Assembly: GCA_009924885.1 (NCBI GenBank)
Contig: RFQS01000035.1
Location: forward strand, 1-12,536
Reading direction: 5' to 3'
Source: Pseudomonadota bacterium
GTDB taxonomy: Bacteria > Cyanobacteriota > Vampirovibrionia > LMEP-6097
DNA length: 12,536 nucleotides
Shown here: positions 6,480 to 12,536 of the stretch, in pieces
How the letters are laid out: each line of letters opens with the position of its first letter
Numbering within the stretch: the stretch's first letter is position 1
Translations under genes and position numbers: made by a program
The notes under the pieces: model-generated
Seen by the model: the letters and a program-made list of their open reading frames with translations, nothing else
The model's database searches: none
Told to the model about the DNA's origin: nothing

Positions 6480-7556
6480 TTATTTAACCTTTAATTCTGC
6501 TAGTTTACTAGTATTTTTTTCTTGAAGCTGCTTAATCATCTCTGGAATTACGTGATAGACGTCACCGACTATACCTTGATCTGCAAAAGAAAATATAGGT
6601 GCATCTGGATCTCTATTAATAGCGATAATTAATTCTGATTTCTGCATTCCAACACGGTGCTGGAGTGCCCCAGAGATACCACAGGCTATGTAGATTTTAG
6701 GTCTAACTGTTTTACCAGTTTGCCCAACTTGATACGGATATGTCATCCAGCCTAAATCTACTATTTTACGAGAAGCCCCCACTACTGAATTTTCAAAACA
6801 AGCAGCAAGATCTTTAAGAAGGTTCACTCCATCAGCAGACCCTAAGCCATAGCCACCTGCGACTATAACATCAGCTGCGGTAATATCTATCTTCCCTTCT
6901 ATTTCTCTAAGAGTTTCTTTGATAGTAATTCTGTAATCACTTGGCTGAAAATTAATCGCTACCTTTTTAATTTCAACGCCTTCAGGCTTCTCTGTTAGCA
7001 TCTCGGGCTTAGCAAATACACCAGGTCTAATAGTCGCCATCTGCGGGTCTTTCCAAGGTCCTAAAATCCTAGCTTTTAAAGATTCGCCGAAACTCGGTCT
7101 AGAAGCATAAAGACACTCAGGGAAGTAACCAATTTTCGTCTGATCTATACCAGATGTGTGCTCATAAGGGCCGATGTCGAGTTCTATGGTATCTGCTGTT
7201 AAGCCCGTTTCAAAAAAAGCTGCAATACGCGGTGCTAAGTCTCTACCTGTAGTAGTCGATCCCATAAGTAAAGTGTGCGGTGGAGTCGCCCATGAGCTAA
7301 GTTCATCTAAGATAACCCTTCTATAGTGTAAGGTCTTATATTCTGCAAGCTCAGCATGGTCTGCTAGATAGACTTTTTCTGCTCCAGCCTTGATAACGGC
7401 ATCTACAGCAGCTTCCATATTATGACCGATAACGAAACAAGATAAGGGTGAGCCTAATTTTCTTGCTAATTTTTTACCTTCTCCGAGCAGCTCTAAAGTA
7501 ACATTCGCTACTTGAGAATTAACCTGCTCCGCTACGACTAAAACTTCTCCAGCCAT
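6480..7556 (-). CDS. etfA: Electron transfer flavoprotein alpha subunit
   Basis: Pairs with EtfB to form the soluble FAD carrier between flavin dehydrogenases and the quinone oxidoreductase encoded next. The C-terminal FAD-binding domain is intact: VVGASRKIVDLGW, VGQTGKTVRPKIYIACGISG, HRVGMQKSELIIAINRDPDA and VGDVYHVIPEM, about residues 255-340. The N-terminal half has TGLTADTIELDIG and PQMATIRPGVF. The latter resembles EtfA proteins associated with electron bifurcation (clostridial/Fix type) more than the mitochondrial type; this is from memory of the families. The 358-aa length is at the upper end. Its ATG overlaps the etfB stop by one base (TAATG), implying translational coupling. AAGGAG lies 14 nt upstream, inside etfB. 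Confidence 0.96.
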   Translation of the reverse strand: MAGEVLVVAEQVNSQVANVTLELLGEGKKLARKLGSPLSCFVIGHNMEAAVDAVIKAGAEKVYLADHAELAEYKTLHYRRVILDELSSWATPPHTLLMGSTTTGRDLAPRIAAFFETGLTADTIELDIGPYEHTSGIDQTKIGYFPECLYASRPSFGESLKARILGPWKDPQMATIRPGVFAKPEMLTEKPEGVEIKKVAINFQPSDYRITIKETLREIEGKIDITAADVIVAGGYGLGSADGVNLLKDLAACFENSVVGASRKIVDLGWMTYPYQVGQTGKTVRPKIYIACGISGALQHRVGMQKSELIIAINRDPDAPIFSFADQGIVGDVYHVIPEMIKQLQEKNTSKLAELKVK

Positions 7557-8416
7557 TATATTTTCACAAACTCCTTAAGCATAATTGCATCTTTAAATAC
7601 TTCACTTACTAATTCTGAAGCAGCTTTTCCTTGATGCATTTTACAGTTACCACCGACTACACCTATCTTCCACGTTTTAGAAACTATAGTAGGTGAGCCG
7701 TTTAGACCACATCTCATTTCATCAGCTTCACATTTATCTAAATCTATAATCTCTACATATTTGGCTTGCTCTTCTTTGCTCGCTCTTTTGACATCTTGGA
7801 CGAACTGAGCCCCTCTGAGGGATTTAAATTTAAGCTTAGTATAGCTATTAGCGATAGTTACTAAAGCTGGTAATTCCGCTGAAACTAGCTGTGTGCCACC
7901 TTCTATAATTTTTTTAGCATGAAGAAGATTATCGGATATAGAGAAATCCTCACAGTAAGTGACCTGTGTGAAATCTAGTCTTTCAGATATTTCTGGACCT
8001 ACTTGAGCCGTGTCACCATCAGTTGTCTGTAAGCCACAGAATATTAAATCTGCTTTTTTACCATTCTTTTTAAATAAATATTCTAAAGTTCTACATAAAG
8101 CATAAGCTGTTGCTAAAGTATCGGAAGCAGCTAATCTTCTGTCTGATAAGATACAAGTCGCATCAGCACCATGTTCTAAAGCTTGGTAAAGTATATCTAT
8201 CGCTGGTGGTGGACCCATAGTCACGGCGAATAATCTAGAATTAGGTCCGCCCATTTTCTTAGCATTAAGACCTGCTTGCAGAGCGAAAGCATCAAAGGGA
8301 TTTAGCATTTTACCAGCTTTAGCCCTATCTATAGTTCCGTCTGGATTAACACCAGCTTTGGATCTAGTATCTGGAACTTGCTTGATTAATACGTATATAT
8401 CTAAATCTTTATTCAT
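7556..8416 (-). CDS. etfB: Electron transfer flavoprotein beta subunit
   Basis: Partner of EtfA; binds AMP, or an additional FAD in bifurcating types. It contains YVLIKQVPDT (8-17), NPFDAFALQAG, VTMGPP, the SDRRLAASDTLATAYAL loop, and CGLQTTDGDTAQVGPEIS, a family hallmark. It also has GLNGSPTIVSKTW, similar to the GLKGSPT region of bifurcating EtfB. The length of 286 aa is somewhat longer than the usual 250-265. The ATG at 8416 is preceded only by a weak AGG. A perfect AAGGAGG lies on this strand at 8458-8452, but 35 nt upstream and without a start codon at useful distance. The gene is 65 bp downstream of frr on the same strand and may be cotranscribed with it. Confidence 0.96.
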   Translation of the reverse strand: MNKDLDIYVLIKQVPDTRSKAGVNPDGTIDRAKAGKMLNPFDAFALQAGLNAKKMGGPNSRLFAVTMGPPPAIDILYQALEHGADATCILSDRRLAASDTLATAYALCRTLEYLFKKNGKKADLIFCGLQTTDGDTAQVGPEISERLDFTQVTYCEDFSISDNLLHAKKIIEGGTQLVSAELPALVTIANSYTKLKFKSLRGAQFVQDVKRASKEEQAKYVEIIDLDKCEADEMRCGLNGSPTIVSKTWKIGVVGGNCKMHQGKAASELVSEVFKDAIMLKEFVKI

Positions 8417-8481
8417 TGTGGTAAAACCTAATTCTACTTTAACCCTAAAGTCCTCCTTAAGAGGGCTAAATTTCTAATCAT

Positions 8482-9027
8482 TTAAATCGTGAGTAATTCT
8501 TTTTCTTTACTCGTAGCTAACGCATCGACTTTCTCGATATATTTATCAGTAGTCTTCTGTACATCATTCGTAAAGTTTCTGAGAAGATCTTCTGTCATAT
8601 CCTTATCTTTCTTCGCGTCGTTTAGAACATCTCTTCTGACATTACGTATCGCTACTTTACCCTCTTCTATTATTTTTTTAGTCTGTTTAACTAATTCTTC
8701 TCTTCTCTCTTTGGTGAGCTCTGGAATCGTAATAATAAGCTTCTGACCATCATTCGTGGGGTTAAGTCCTACATCACTTTCTTTAATAGCTTTCTCTATT
8801 CCGACTAGTATGCTGTGATCAAAAGGAGTTATAACTAGTGTGCGTCCTTCGGGTACAGACAGATTCGCTAAAGACTTAAGTGGCGTTTTAGAGCCATAAT
8901 ACTCGACCACCACTCTATCAAGTATAGCGGGGTTAGCTCGCCCAGTTCTTATGGTGAGAAGCTCTTTCTCAACCATTTCTAAAGCTTTTTGCATACGGTT
9001 CTCTAAGTCAGACATAATTACCATCAT
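8482..9027 (-). CDS. frr: Ribosome recycling factor
   Basis: Splits post-termination ribosomes together with EF-G. The length of 181 aa is near the family norm of 185. Signature segments are IRTGRANPAILDRVVVEYYG, TPLKSLANLSVPEGRTL, DVGLNPTNDG, LTKERREELVKQ and VAIRNVRRD, covering the triple-helix bundle and the hinge-linked beta domain. Start choice: GAGG lies 8 nt before the ATG at 9027, whereas the internal ATG giving MSDLENRMQ (9015) has no ribosome site, so the longer MMVIMSDL form is favoured. It is divergent from hppA. Here it is not followed or preceded by its common partners pyrH and tsf, at least inside this window on its 3' side. Confidence 0.96.
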   Translation of the reverse strand: MMVIMSDLENRMQKALEMVEKELLTIRTGRANPAILDRVVVEYYGSKTPLKSLANLSVPEGRTLVITPFDHSILVGIEKAIKESDVGLNPTNDGQKLIITIPELTKERREELVKQTKKIIEEGKVAIRNVRRDVLNDAKKDKDMTEDLLRNFTNDVQKTTDKYIEKVDALATSKEKELLTI

Positions 9028-9087
9028 ACACCTAGCCTCATGAGAAAAAAAGTGCTTTTCAACAAGAATTAATAAAATTAAAAAAAA

Positions 9088-11226
9088 ATGCAGGTTTTTT
9101 CTAGTATCATTTATCTAGATATGGCCGCTGAACAAGTGATTTATATGAGTATTATTGCTGGAATATTGGCAATTATTTTTGGTTTGCTTTATTCTTTCTG
9201 GATTTTCAAGTTAGATACGGGTTCCGATAAGATGATGGCGATAGCCTCTGCGATACAAGATGGTGCGAATGCCTTTCTTCGCCGCCAGTATATGACGATA
9301 GGCGCTGTAGGGTTGATTCTTGCGGTGGTGATTTATTTCATTCTTGGTGCGAAAATCTGTGCTGGGTTTTTAATAGGAGCTGTGCTTAGTGGTTTAACTG
9401 GATTTATCGGTATGATGGTTTCAGTTAACTCTAATGTGAGAACTGCTCAAGCTGCAAGTGTCGGTATACACCGTGCATTAGATGTGGCTTTCAGGGGTGG
9501 TGCTGTAACTGGACTTCTTGTTGTTGGTTTAGGTCTACTTGGAGTTACCTTATTTTTTAATTACCTAAATGTTTCCTACCCTACTGAGATTGAAGATAAC
9601 GTTAAAGCTCTTATTGGATTAGCTTTTGGTTCTAGTTTGATTTCTGTTTTCGCAAGATTAGGTGGAGGTATTTTCACTAAAGCTGCTGACGTCGGTGCTG
9701 ACTTGGTAGGTAAAGTAGAAGCTGGTATTCCTGAAGACGATCCTCGTAACCCAGCTGTTATAGCTGATAACGTTGGTGATAACGTTGGTGACTGTGCCGG
9801 TATGGCTGCCGATCTGTTTGAAACTTATACTGTAACTGCTACAGCGGTTATGCTTCTTGGTTTTCTTTTATATCCAGATGCAGTGAGAGCGGGAAATCTT
9901 TCTACTATTATTTATCCTTTAGCTATGGGAGCTACTGCGATAGTAGCCTCTATTATAGGTAACTTTTTTGTTAAATTAGGTAAGAGCCAAAATATTATGA
10001 GAGCTCTTTATAAAGGGTTAGTCGTGAGTGGTTTAGTAGCTGCTGTCGGTTTTTATTACATTACGGACTTAGTTTTAGTAGATACAGAGTTCCCTAAAAT
10101 TAATTATTATTACGCTGCTTTAATTGGGCTTGCTTTAACTGGACTTTTTGTTATTATCACTGAATATTACACCTCTACTGATTTTCCACCAGTAAAGAAA
10201 ATCGCGAAAGCTTCTGAGTCTGGTCATGCGACTAATATTATTGCTGGTTTAGCTATTTCTATGGAATCCACTGCTGCACCAGTCTTGGTTATAGTGCTTG
10301 CGATGCTTAGTACTTATACCCTCTGCGGCGTTTATGGAGTGGGTGTAGCTGCGATGAGTATGCTTTCTATGGCGGGTATCATAGTAGCCTTAGATTCTTA
10401 CGGACCGATTACCGATAATGCTGGTGGTATAGCTGAAATGTCTGGCATGGACCCTGAGATTAGAAAAATTACAGATGCTTTAGATGCTGTTGGTAATACT
10501 ACTAAAGCTGTTACTAAGGGTTATGCGATTGGTTCTGCTGCTTTAGCTGCGATAGTTTTATTTACTTGTTTTAAAGCTGATCTATTCCAAGCCATTATTG
10601 AACATAATGAAAAATTTGGTACTGAATTATTGCCACCACAGTTTGATATTTCTGATCCTTATGTATTGTCTGGATTATTTATTGGTGGAATGATACCTTT
10701 CTTATTCGGTGCTTTTGCTATGCAATCGGTAGGTAAAGTTGCAGGTAAAGTTGTAGCTGAAGTTAGAAGACAGTTTGCTGAGATACCTGGAATTATGAAA
10801 TTTGAGGCTAAGCCAGATTATGCTAGATGCGTGGATATCGTTACTATCGGTGCTATTCAAGAAATGGTTATACCAGCCTTGTTACCAGTGCTTATTCCTA
10901 TTTTAATAGCCTTTATTGGAGTGTTTTACCTTAATGGCTATGAGCCACTCTCTTCTGCTCGAATCATGGGTGGTGTGCTTGTCGGAAGTATCGTTACTGG
11001 TATATTTCAAGCGATTTCTATGACCTCTGGTGGTGGAGCTTGGGATAACGCTAAAAAATATGTAGAAGATGGACACTGTGGTGGTAAGGGTTCTGAAGCA
11101 CATAAAGCTTCTGTAACTGGTGATACAGTGGGTGATCCTTATAAAGATACAGCAGGTCCAGCAATTAATCCGATGATTAAAATACTCAATATCATTGCAC
11201 TTTTACTAGTCTCTTATTTAATTTGA
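9088..11226 (+). CDS. hppA: Membrane-bound H+-translocating pyrophosphatase, K+-independent type
   Basis: Integral membrane pump hydrolysing pyrophosphate and exporting H+. The 712-aa protein has about 16 membrane segments. The substrate site is textbook: DVGADLVGKVE, PEDDPRNPAVIADNVGDNVG and DCAGMAADLFETY (about 203-252), the second acidic cluster ALDSYGPITDNAGGIAEM near 445, and DNAKKYVEDGHCGGKGSEAH near the C-terminus. The residue after GNTT is Lys473 (GNTTKAVTKGYAIGS). Lys here marks K+-independent enzymes, whereas Ala marks K+-dependent ones. Start: neither the ATG at 9088 nor that at 9121 (MAAEQVIYM) has a clear Shine-Dalgarno sequence. The shorter form begins closer to the first membrane helix, as in relatives, and may be the true one. 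The stop TGA (11224-11226) runs into repeat copy F. The gene is divergent from frr. Confidence 0.97.
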   Translation: MQVFSSIIYLDMAAEQVIYMSIIAGILAIIFGLLYSFWIFKLDTGSDKMMAIASAIQDGANAFLRRQYMTIGAVGLILAVVIYFILGAKICAGFLIGAVLSGLTGFIGMMVSVNSNVRTAQAASVGIHRALDVAFRGGAVTGLLVVGLGLLGVTLFFNYLNVSYPTEIEDNVKALIGLAFGSSLISVFARLGGGIFTKAADVGADLVGKVEAGIPEDDPRNPAVIADNVGDNVGDCAGMAADLFETYTVTATAVMLLGFLLYPDAVRAGNLSTIIYPLAMGATAIVASIIGNFFVKLGKSQNIMRALYKGLVVSGLVAAVGFYYITDLVLVDTEFPKINYYYAALIGLALTGLFVIITEYYTSTDFPPVKKIAKASESGHATNIIAGLAISMESTAAPVLVIVLAMLSTYTLCGVYGVGVAAMSMLSMAGIIVALDSYGPITDNAGGIAEMSGMDPEIRKITDALDAVGNTTKAVTKGYAIGSAALAAIVLFTCFKADLFQAIIEHNEKFGTELLPPQFDISDPYVLSGLFIGGMIPFLFGAFAMQSVGKVAGKVVAEVRRQFAEIPGIMKFEAKPDYARCVDIVTIGAIQEMVIPALLPVLIPILIAFIGVFYLNGYEPLSSARIMGGVLVGSIVTGIFQAISMTSGGGAWDNAKKYVEDGHCGGKGSEAHKASVTGDTVGDPYKDTAGPAINPMIKILNIIALLLVSYLI

Positions 11227-11291
11227 GACCGCTGCATAATTTCATTTTCTGCGTTTTACTGTCCAGTCTTGAAATTTGCATGTTGTGCAAG
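11225..11291 (-). repeat. Palindromic repeat, internally shortened copy F
   Basis: Read on the - strand it has the left arm (ttgcacaac), ttcaaga, then aaaacgcagaaaatgaa and the right arm attatgcagcggtctc, matching copy E. The core is about half the normal length and the central hairpin is missing. Its outer gagacc end overlaps the hppA stop codon (tTGAgacc). A further gtgcaag...ttcaaggct match in the opposite direction (11285-11305) suggests a second, nested left-end remnant. Confidence 0.7.
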
Positions 11292-11309
11292 CCCTCTTCA
11301 AGGCTAATA

Positions 11310-11343
11310 AAAAAAGGAGAGATGCTCGCATCTCTCCTTTTTT
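11310..11343. terminator. Strong bidirectional intrinsic terminator
   Basis: A 15-bp perfect stem (aaaaaaggagagatg at 11310-11324, its complement at 11329-11343) has a ctcg tetraloop and A/T runs on both sides. It can end hppA transcription in the + direction and the 49-aa gene in the - direction, whose stop is 17 bp away. Confidence 0.92.
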
Positions 11344-11359
11344 CTTTTTCTTATCTTTT

Positions 11360-11509
11360 CTATAAATCTCTCTCGTCTTCGATATCTTCTATTAGATCGG
11401 TTATACCATCACTGAGGCTTAGACCTTCGAGTAAGTCGCAGATGTCTTCCTCGTCCTCTAAATCGTAATACTCATCGATGAAATCCTCTAGATACATTCC
11501 GTCATTCAT
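11360..11509 (-). CDS. 49-aa extremely acidic small protein, function unknown
   Basis: Starts at ATG 11509 with a near-ideal ribosome site: AAGGAG at 11522-11517, 7 nt before the ATG. It ends with TAG at 11362-11360. Of the 49 residues, 21 are Asp or Glu and one is basic (Arg), a net charge near -20. Segments are MNDGMYLEDFIDEYYDLEDE, then CDLLEGLSLSDGITDLIEDI and a final EDERDL; aromatic and leucine residues are spaced as in short helices. No membrane segment. A strong terminator lies directly downstream, which supports a real transcription unit. I recognise no family. Its charge pattern is like that of DNA-mimic or nucleoid/ribosome-binding acidic proteins, and it lies near a broken DNA methyltransferase, but any such role is speculation. 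Confidence 0.7.
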   Translation of the reverse strand: MNDGMYLEDFIDEYYDLEDEEDICDLLEGLSLSDGITDLIEDIEDERDL

Positions 11510-11522
11510 TGCATATCTCCTT

Positions 11523-11793
11523 AGTTTTGATTGCTGAGGAATACATAAGGCATTTTTATTAAGTGGAGATTAAGGAATGAGAATTTTTAAGAATTGGTTT
11601 TATAGCATTGTTTTATTAATTCAGGGGTTTAATCCCTATAAATTTAACACTTGAAATTTGGTAAGTATCCTCTCAGGTATAGTGTAATAAATCTCTATGA
11701 GCTATACAATTTAAGATTTCAATAAAGAATTTCTAGATAACAATTCTTGTTTACAGTATTTGTTTAATCAAACATTCCGTAATGCAATATGTC
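11523..11793. other. Non-coding stretch with small inverted repeats
   Basis: No convincing gene. Visible items: a possible 25-codon frame 11577-11654 (MRIFKNWFYSIVLLIQGF...) with GGAG 8 nt upstream, hydrophobic, too short to claim; AGGG/CCCT around 11622-11637; GTATAG and CTATAC about 30 bp apart near 11680-11707; AAGAATT (11725-11731) with AATTCTT (11742-11748); and TGTTT-aatc-AAACA (11761-11774). The last two lie just downstream of the methyltransferase remnant on the - strand and could weakly terminate it. The region is strongly A/T-rich. Confidence 0.4.
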
Positions 11794-12447
11794 CTAGAAG
11801 TTACAAATTTGTTTATTTTTTTGAGGTAAGCTTATGACAGGCAACAGTAGGTTGGATAATTGTTTTGCTATATGCCACATAACAACAGGAGGGATTGCAT
11901 TTCCTATTTGTTTATAGGCATCTCCCTCGCTGCCAGAAAATATAAAATCATCAGGGAAAGATTGTATCCTAGCAGCTTCTCTAGGTGTAAACCTTCGATA
12001 TAATTCCTTCTCTCTATCTACAAGCAAAACAGGGTCTCTGGAGTTCAAGCTGACCTTTGCCAAATGACTGGTAATAGTTAAACATTGGCCATCCAAGTCT
12101 TGCGCTAAGGCTCTTTTCATATTCGACTTAGCTTTTTTAACACCCTCTACAGCTCTTTTAGAGAAAAAATACTTATCATCGTCTGGGTAGAGGGAATCTA
12201 TAACTTGTCGAAGGGGAATTTTCTGAATAGAGTTGGACTCTAAGCTATGGGTAGCATTAGGAAAGTCAAAGTCTATAGGTATATCTTTCCTGATGCCTAC
12301 AATAAAAATACGTTCTCTTTTTTGTGGGATACCGTAGTCACTGGAATCTATTAAAGCGTGATTAATTTTGTATCCTATAGACTTGAACTCTTCGCACGCC
12401 AGTTTGAAATAATACCCATTTTCTAACCTGTAAAAACCTTCCTGAAT
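11794..12447 (-). pseudogene. C-terminal half of a DNA (cytosine-5) methyltransferase, N-terminus missing
   Basis: The frame is open from just after the TGA at 12450-12448 down to the TAA at 11796-11794 (217 codons). In order it shows the segment after motif VI (FYRLENGYYFKLACEEF), motif VIII (YGIPQKRERIFIVG), a target-recognition region of about 95 residues, motif IX (FTPREAARIQSFPDDF) and motif X (KQIGNAIPP). Motifs I (FAGxGG), IV (PCQ catalytic Cys) and VI (ENV) are absent. Upstream sequence in all three frames to the window edge does not provide them. There is no ATG before residue 110 (position 12120), so a product from there would lack motif VIII and catalysis. It is a 5'-truncated remnant of a type II or orphan C5 methyltransferase, probably acquired horizontally. 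It could still serve as a C-terminal half in a split enzyme, but no start supports this. Confidence 0.8.
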
Positions 12448-12458
12448 TCAGATCTGAA
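12447..12458. repeat. 12-bp perfect palindrome at the methyltransferase breakpoint
   Basis: TTCAGATCTGAA is self-complementary and overlaps a second palindrome, CTGAATTCAG (12442-12451). Both lie exactly where methyltransferase homology stops, so they may mark a recombination or deletion junction. Chance cannot be excluded for sequences this short. Confidence 0.35.
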
Positions 12459-12491
12459 GTTAAATTTTTAATAATTCAAGCAAATTGTTAA

Positions 12492-12536
12492 TTAGATTTC
12501 AGAGAGAAGTTTATCAAGAGAGATGGAATTTTTGCA
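12492..12536 (-). CDS. Possible C-terminal tail of an upstream gene (partial)
   Basis: One - strand frame entering from the right edge reads CKNSISLDKLLSEI and ends at TAA (12494-12492). The composition is plausible for a protein end, but 14 residues cannot be identified. If real, another - strand gene ends about 45 bp before the methyltransferase remnant begins. Confidence 0.2.
   Translation of the reverse strand, partial: CKNSISLDKLLSEI

Noticed and set aside
8489..8746. Open + strand frame of 85 codons opposite frr
   Set aside because: Ser/Leu-rich antisense of a conserved gene, with no ribosome site and no recognisable content.
11223..11468. Open + strand frame of 81 codons after hppA
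   Set aside because: It runs through a repeat and a strong terminator and is antisense to the 49-aa gene, with no plausible start.
11794..12120. A 108-aa methyltransferase protein starting at the ATG at 12120
   Set aside because: The homology continues upstream without a break through motif VIII to 12447, so that ATG is internal to a truncated gene.

Overview
The window is a 12.5 kb piece of an AT-rich bacterial chromosome carrying ordinary housekeeping genes separated by copies of an unusual palindromic repeat. The lineage cannot be fixed from the sequence. UvrB (around the DQREFLKNL and IQYGRND stretches) and RRF look to me somewhat like cyanobacterial-lineage proteins. A non-photosynthetic relative of the cyanobacteria, or another AT-rich host-associated bacterium, is therefore plausible but unproven. 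There are no rRNA, tRNA or CRISPR features.  Layout. 1-334: the 3' end of a probable recJ on the + strand, with a complete copy of the repeat apparently inserted in frame. 340-2376: uvrB on the - strand, convergent with recJ and with a 15-bp palindrome in its promoter region. 2494-3636: a small membrane-anchored protein and folP (dihydropteroate synthase) on the + strand. 3734-4546: an unrecognised 270-aa cytoplasmic protein with its own candidate promoter. 4591-4715: a complete palindromic repeat between two convergent genes. 4713-9027 on the - strand: frr, etfB, etfA and an ETF:quinone oxidoreductase; the last three are tightly packed (1-nt overlap, then 0-nt spacing). 9088-11226: hppA, a K+-independent-type H+-pumping pyrophosphatase, on the + strand. 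11225-11343: a shortened repeat and a strong bidirectional terminator. 11360-11509: an unlisted 49-aa, extremely acidic protein on the - strand. 11794-12447: the C-terminal half of a 5-methylcytosine DNA methyltransferase with no N-terminal half, on the - strand.  How the genes work together. EtfA/EtfB and the quinone oxidoreductase form an electron route from flavin dehydrogenases to the quinone pool. HppA would add ion-motive force from pyrophosphate. UvrB and RecJ belong to DNA repair, FolP to folate synthesis and RRF to ribosome recycling.  The most interesting signal is the repeat family: two complete copies and four partial ones. Its ends pair perfectly even where the two complete copies differ in sequence. 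One copy is translated in frame inside a probable RecJ. Other copies supply, overlap or directly abut the stop codons of six genes, often where two genes converge. It behaves like a mobile palindrome that tolerates both coding and gene-end positions, comparable in concept to Rickettsia palindromic elements but not identified here with any named family.
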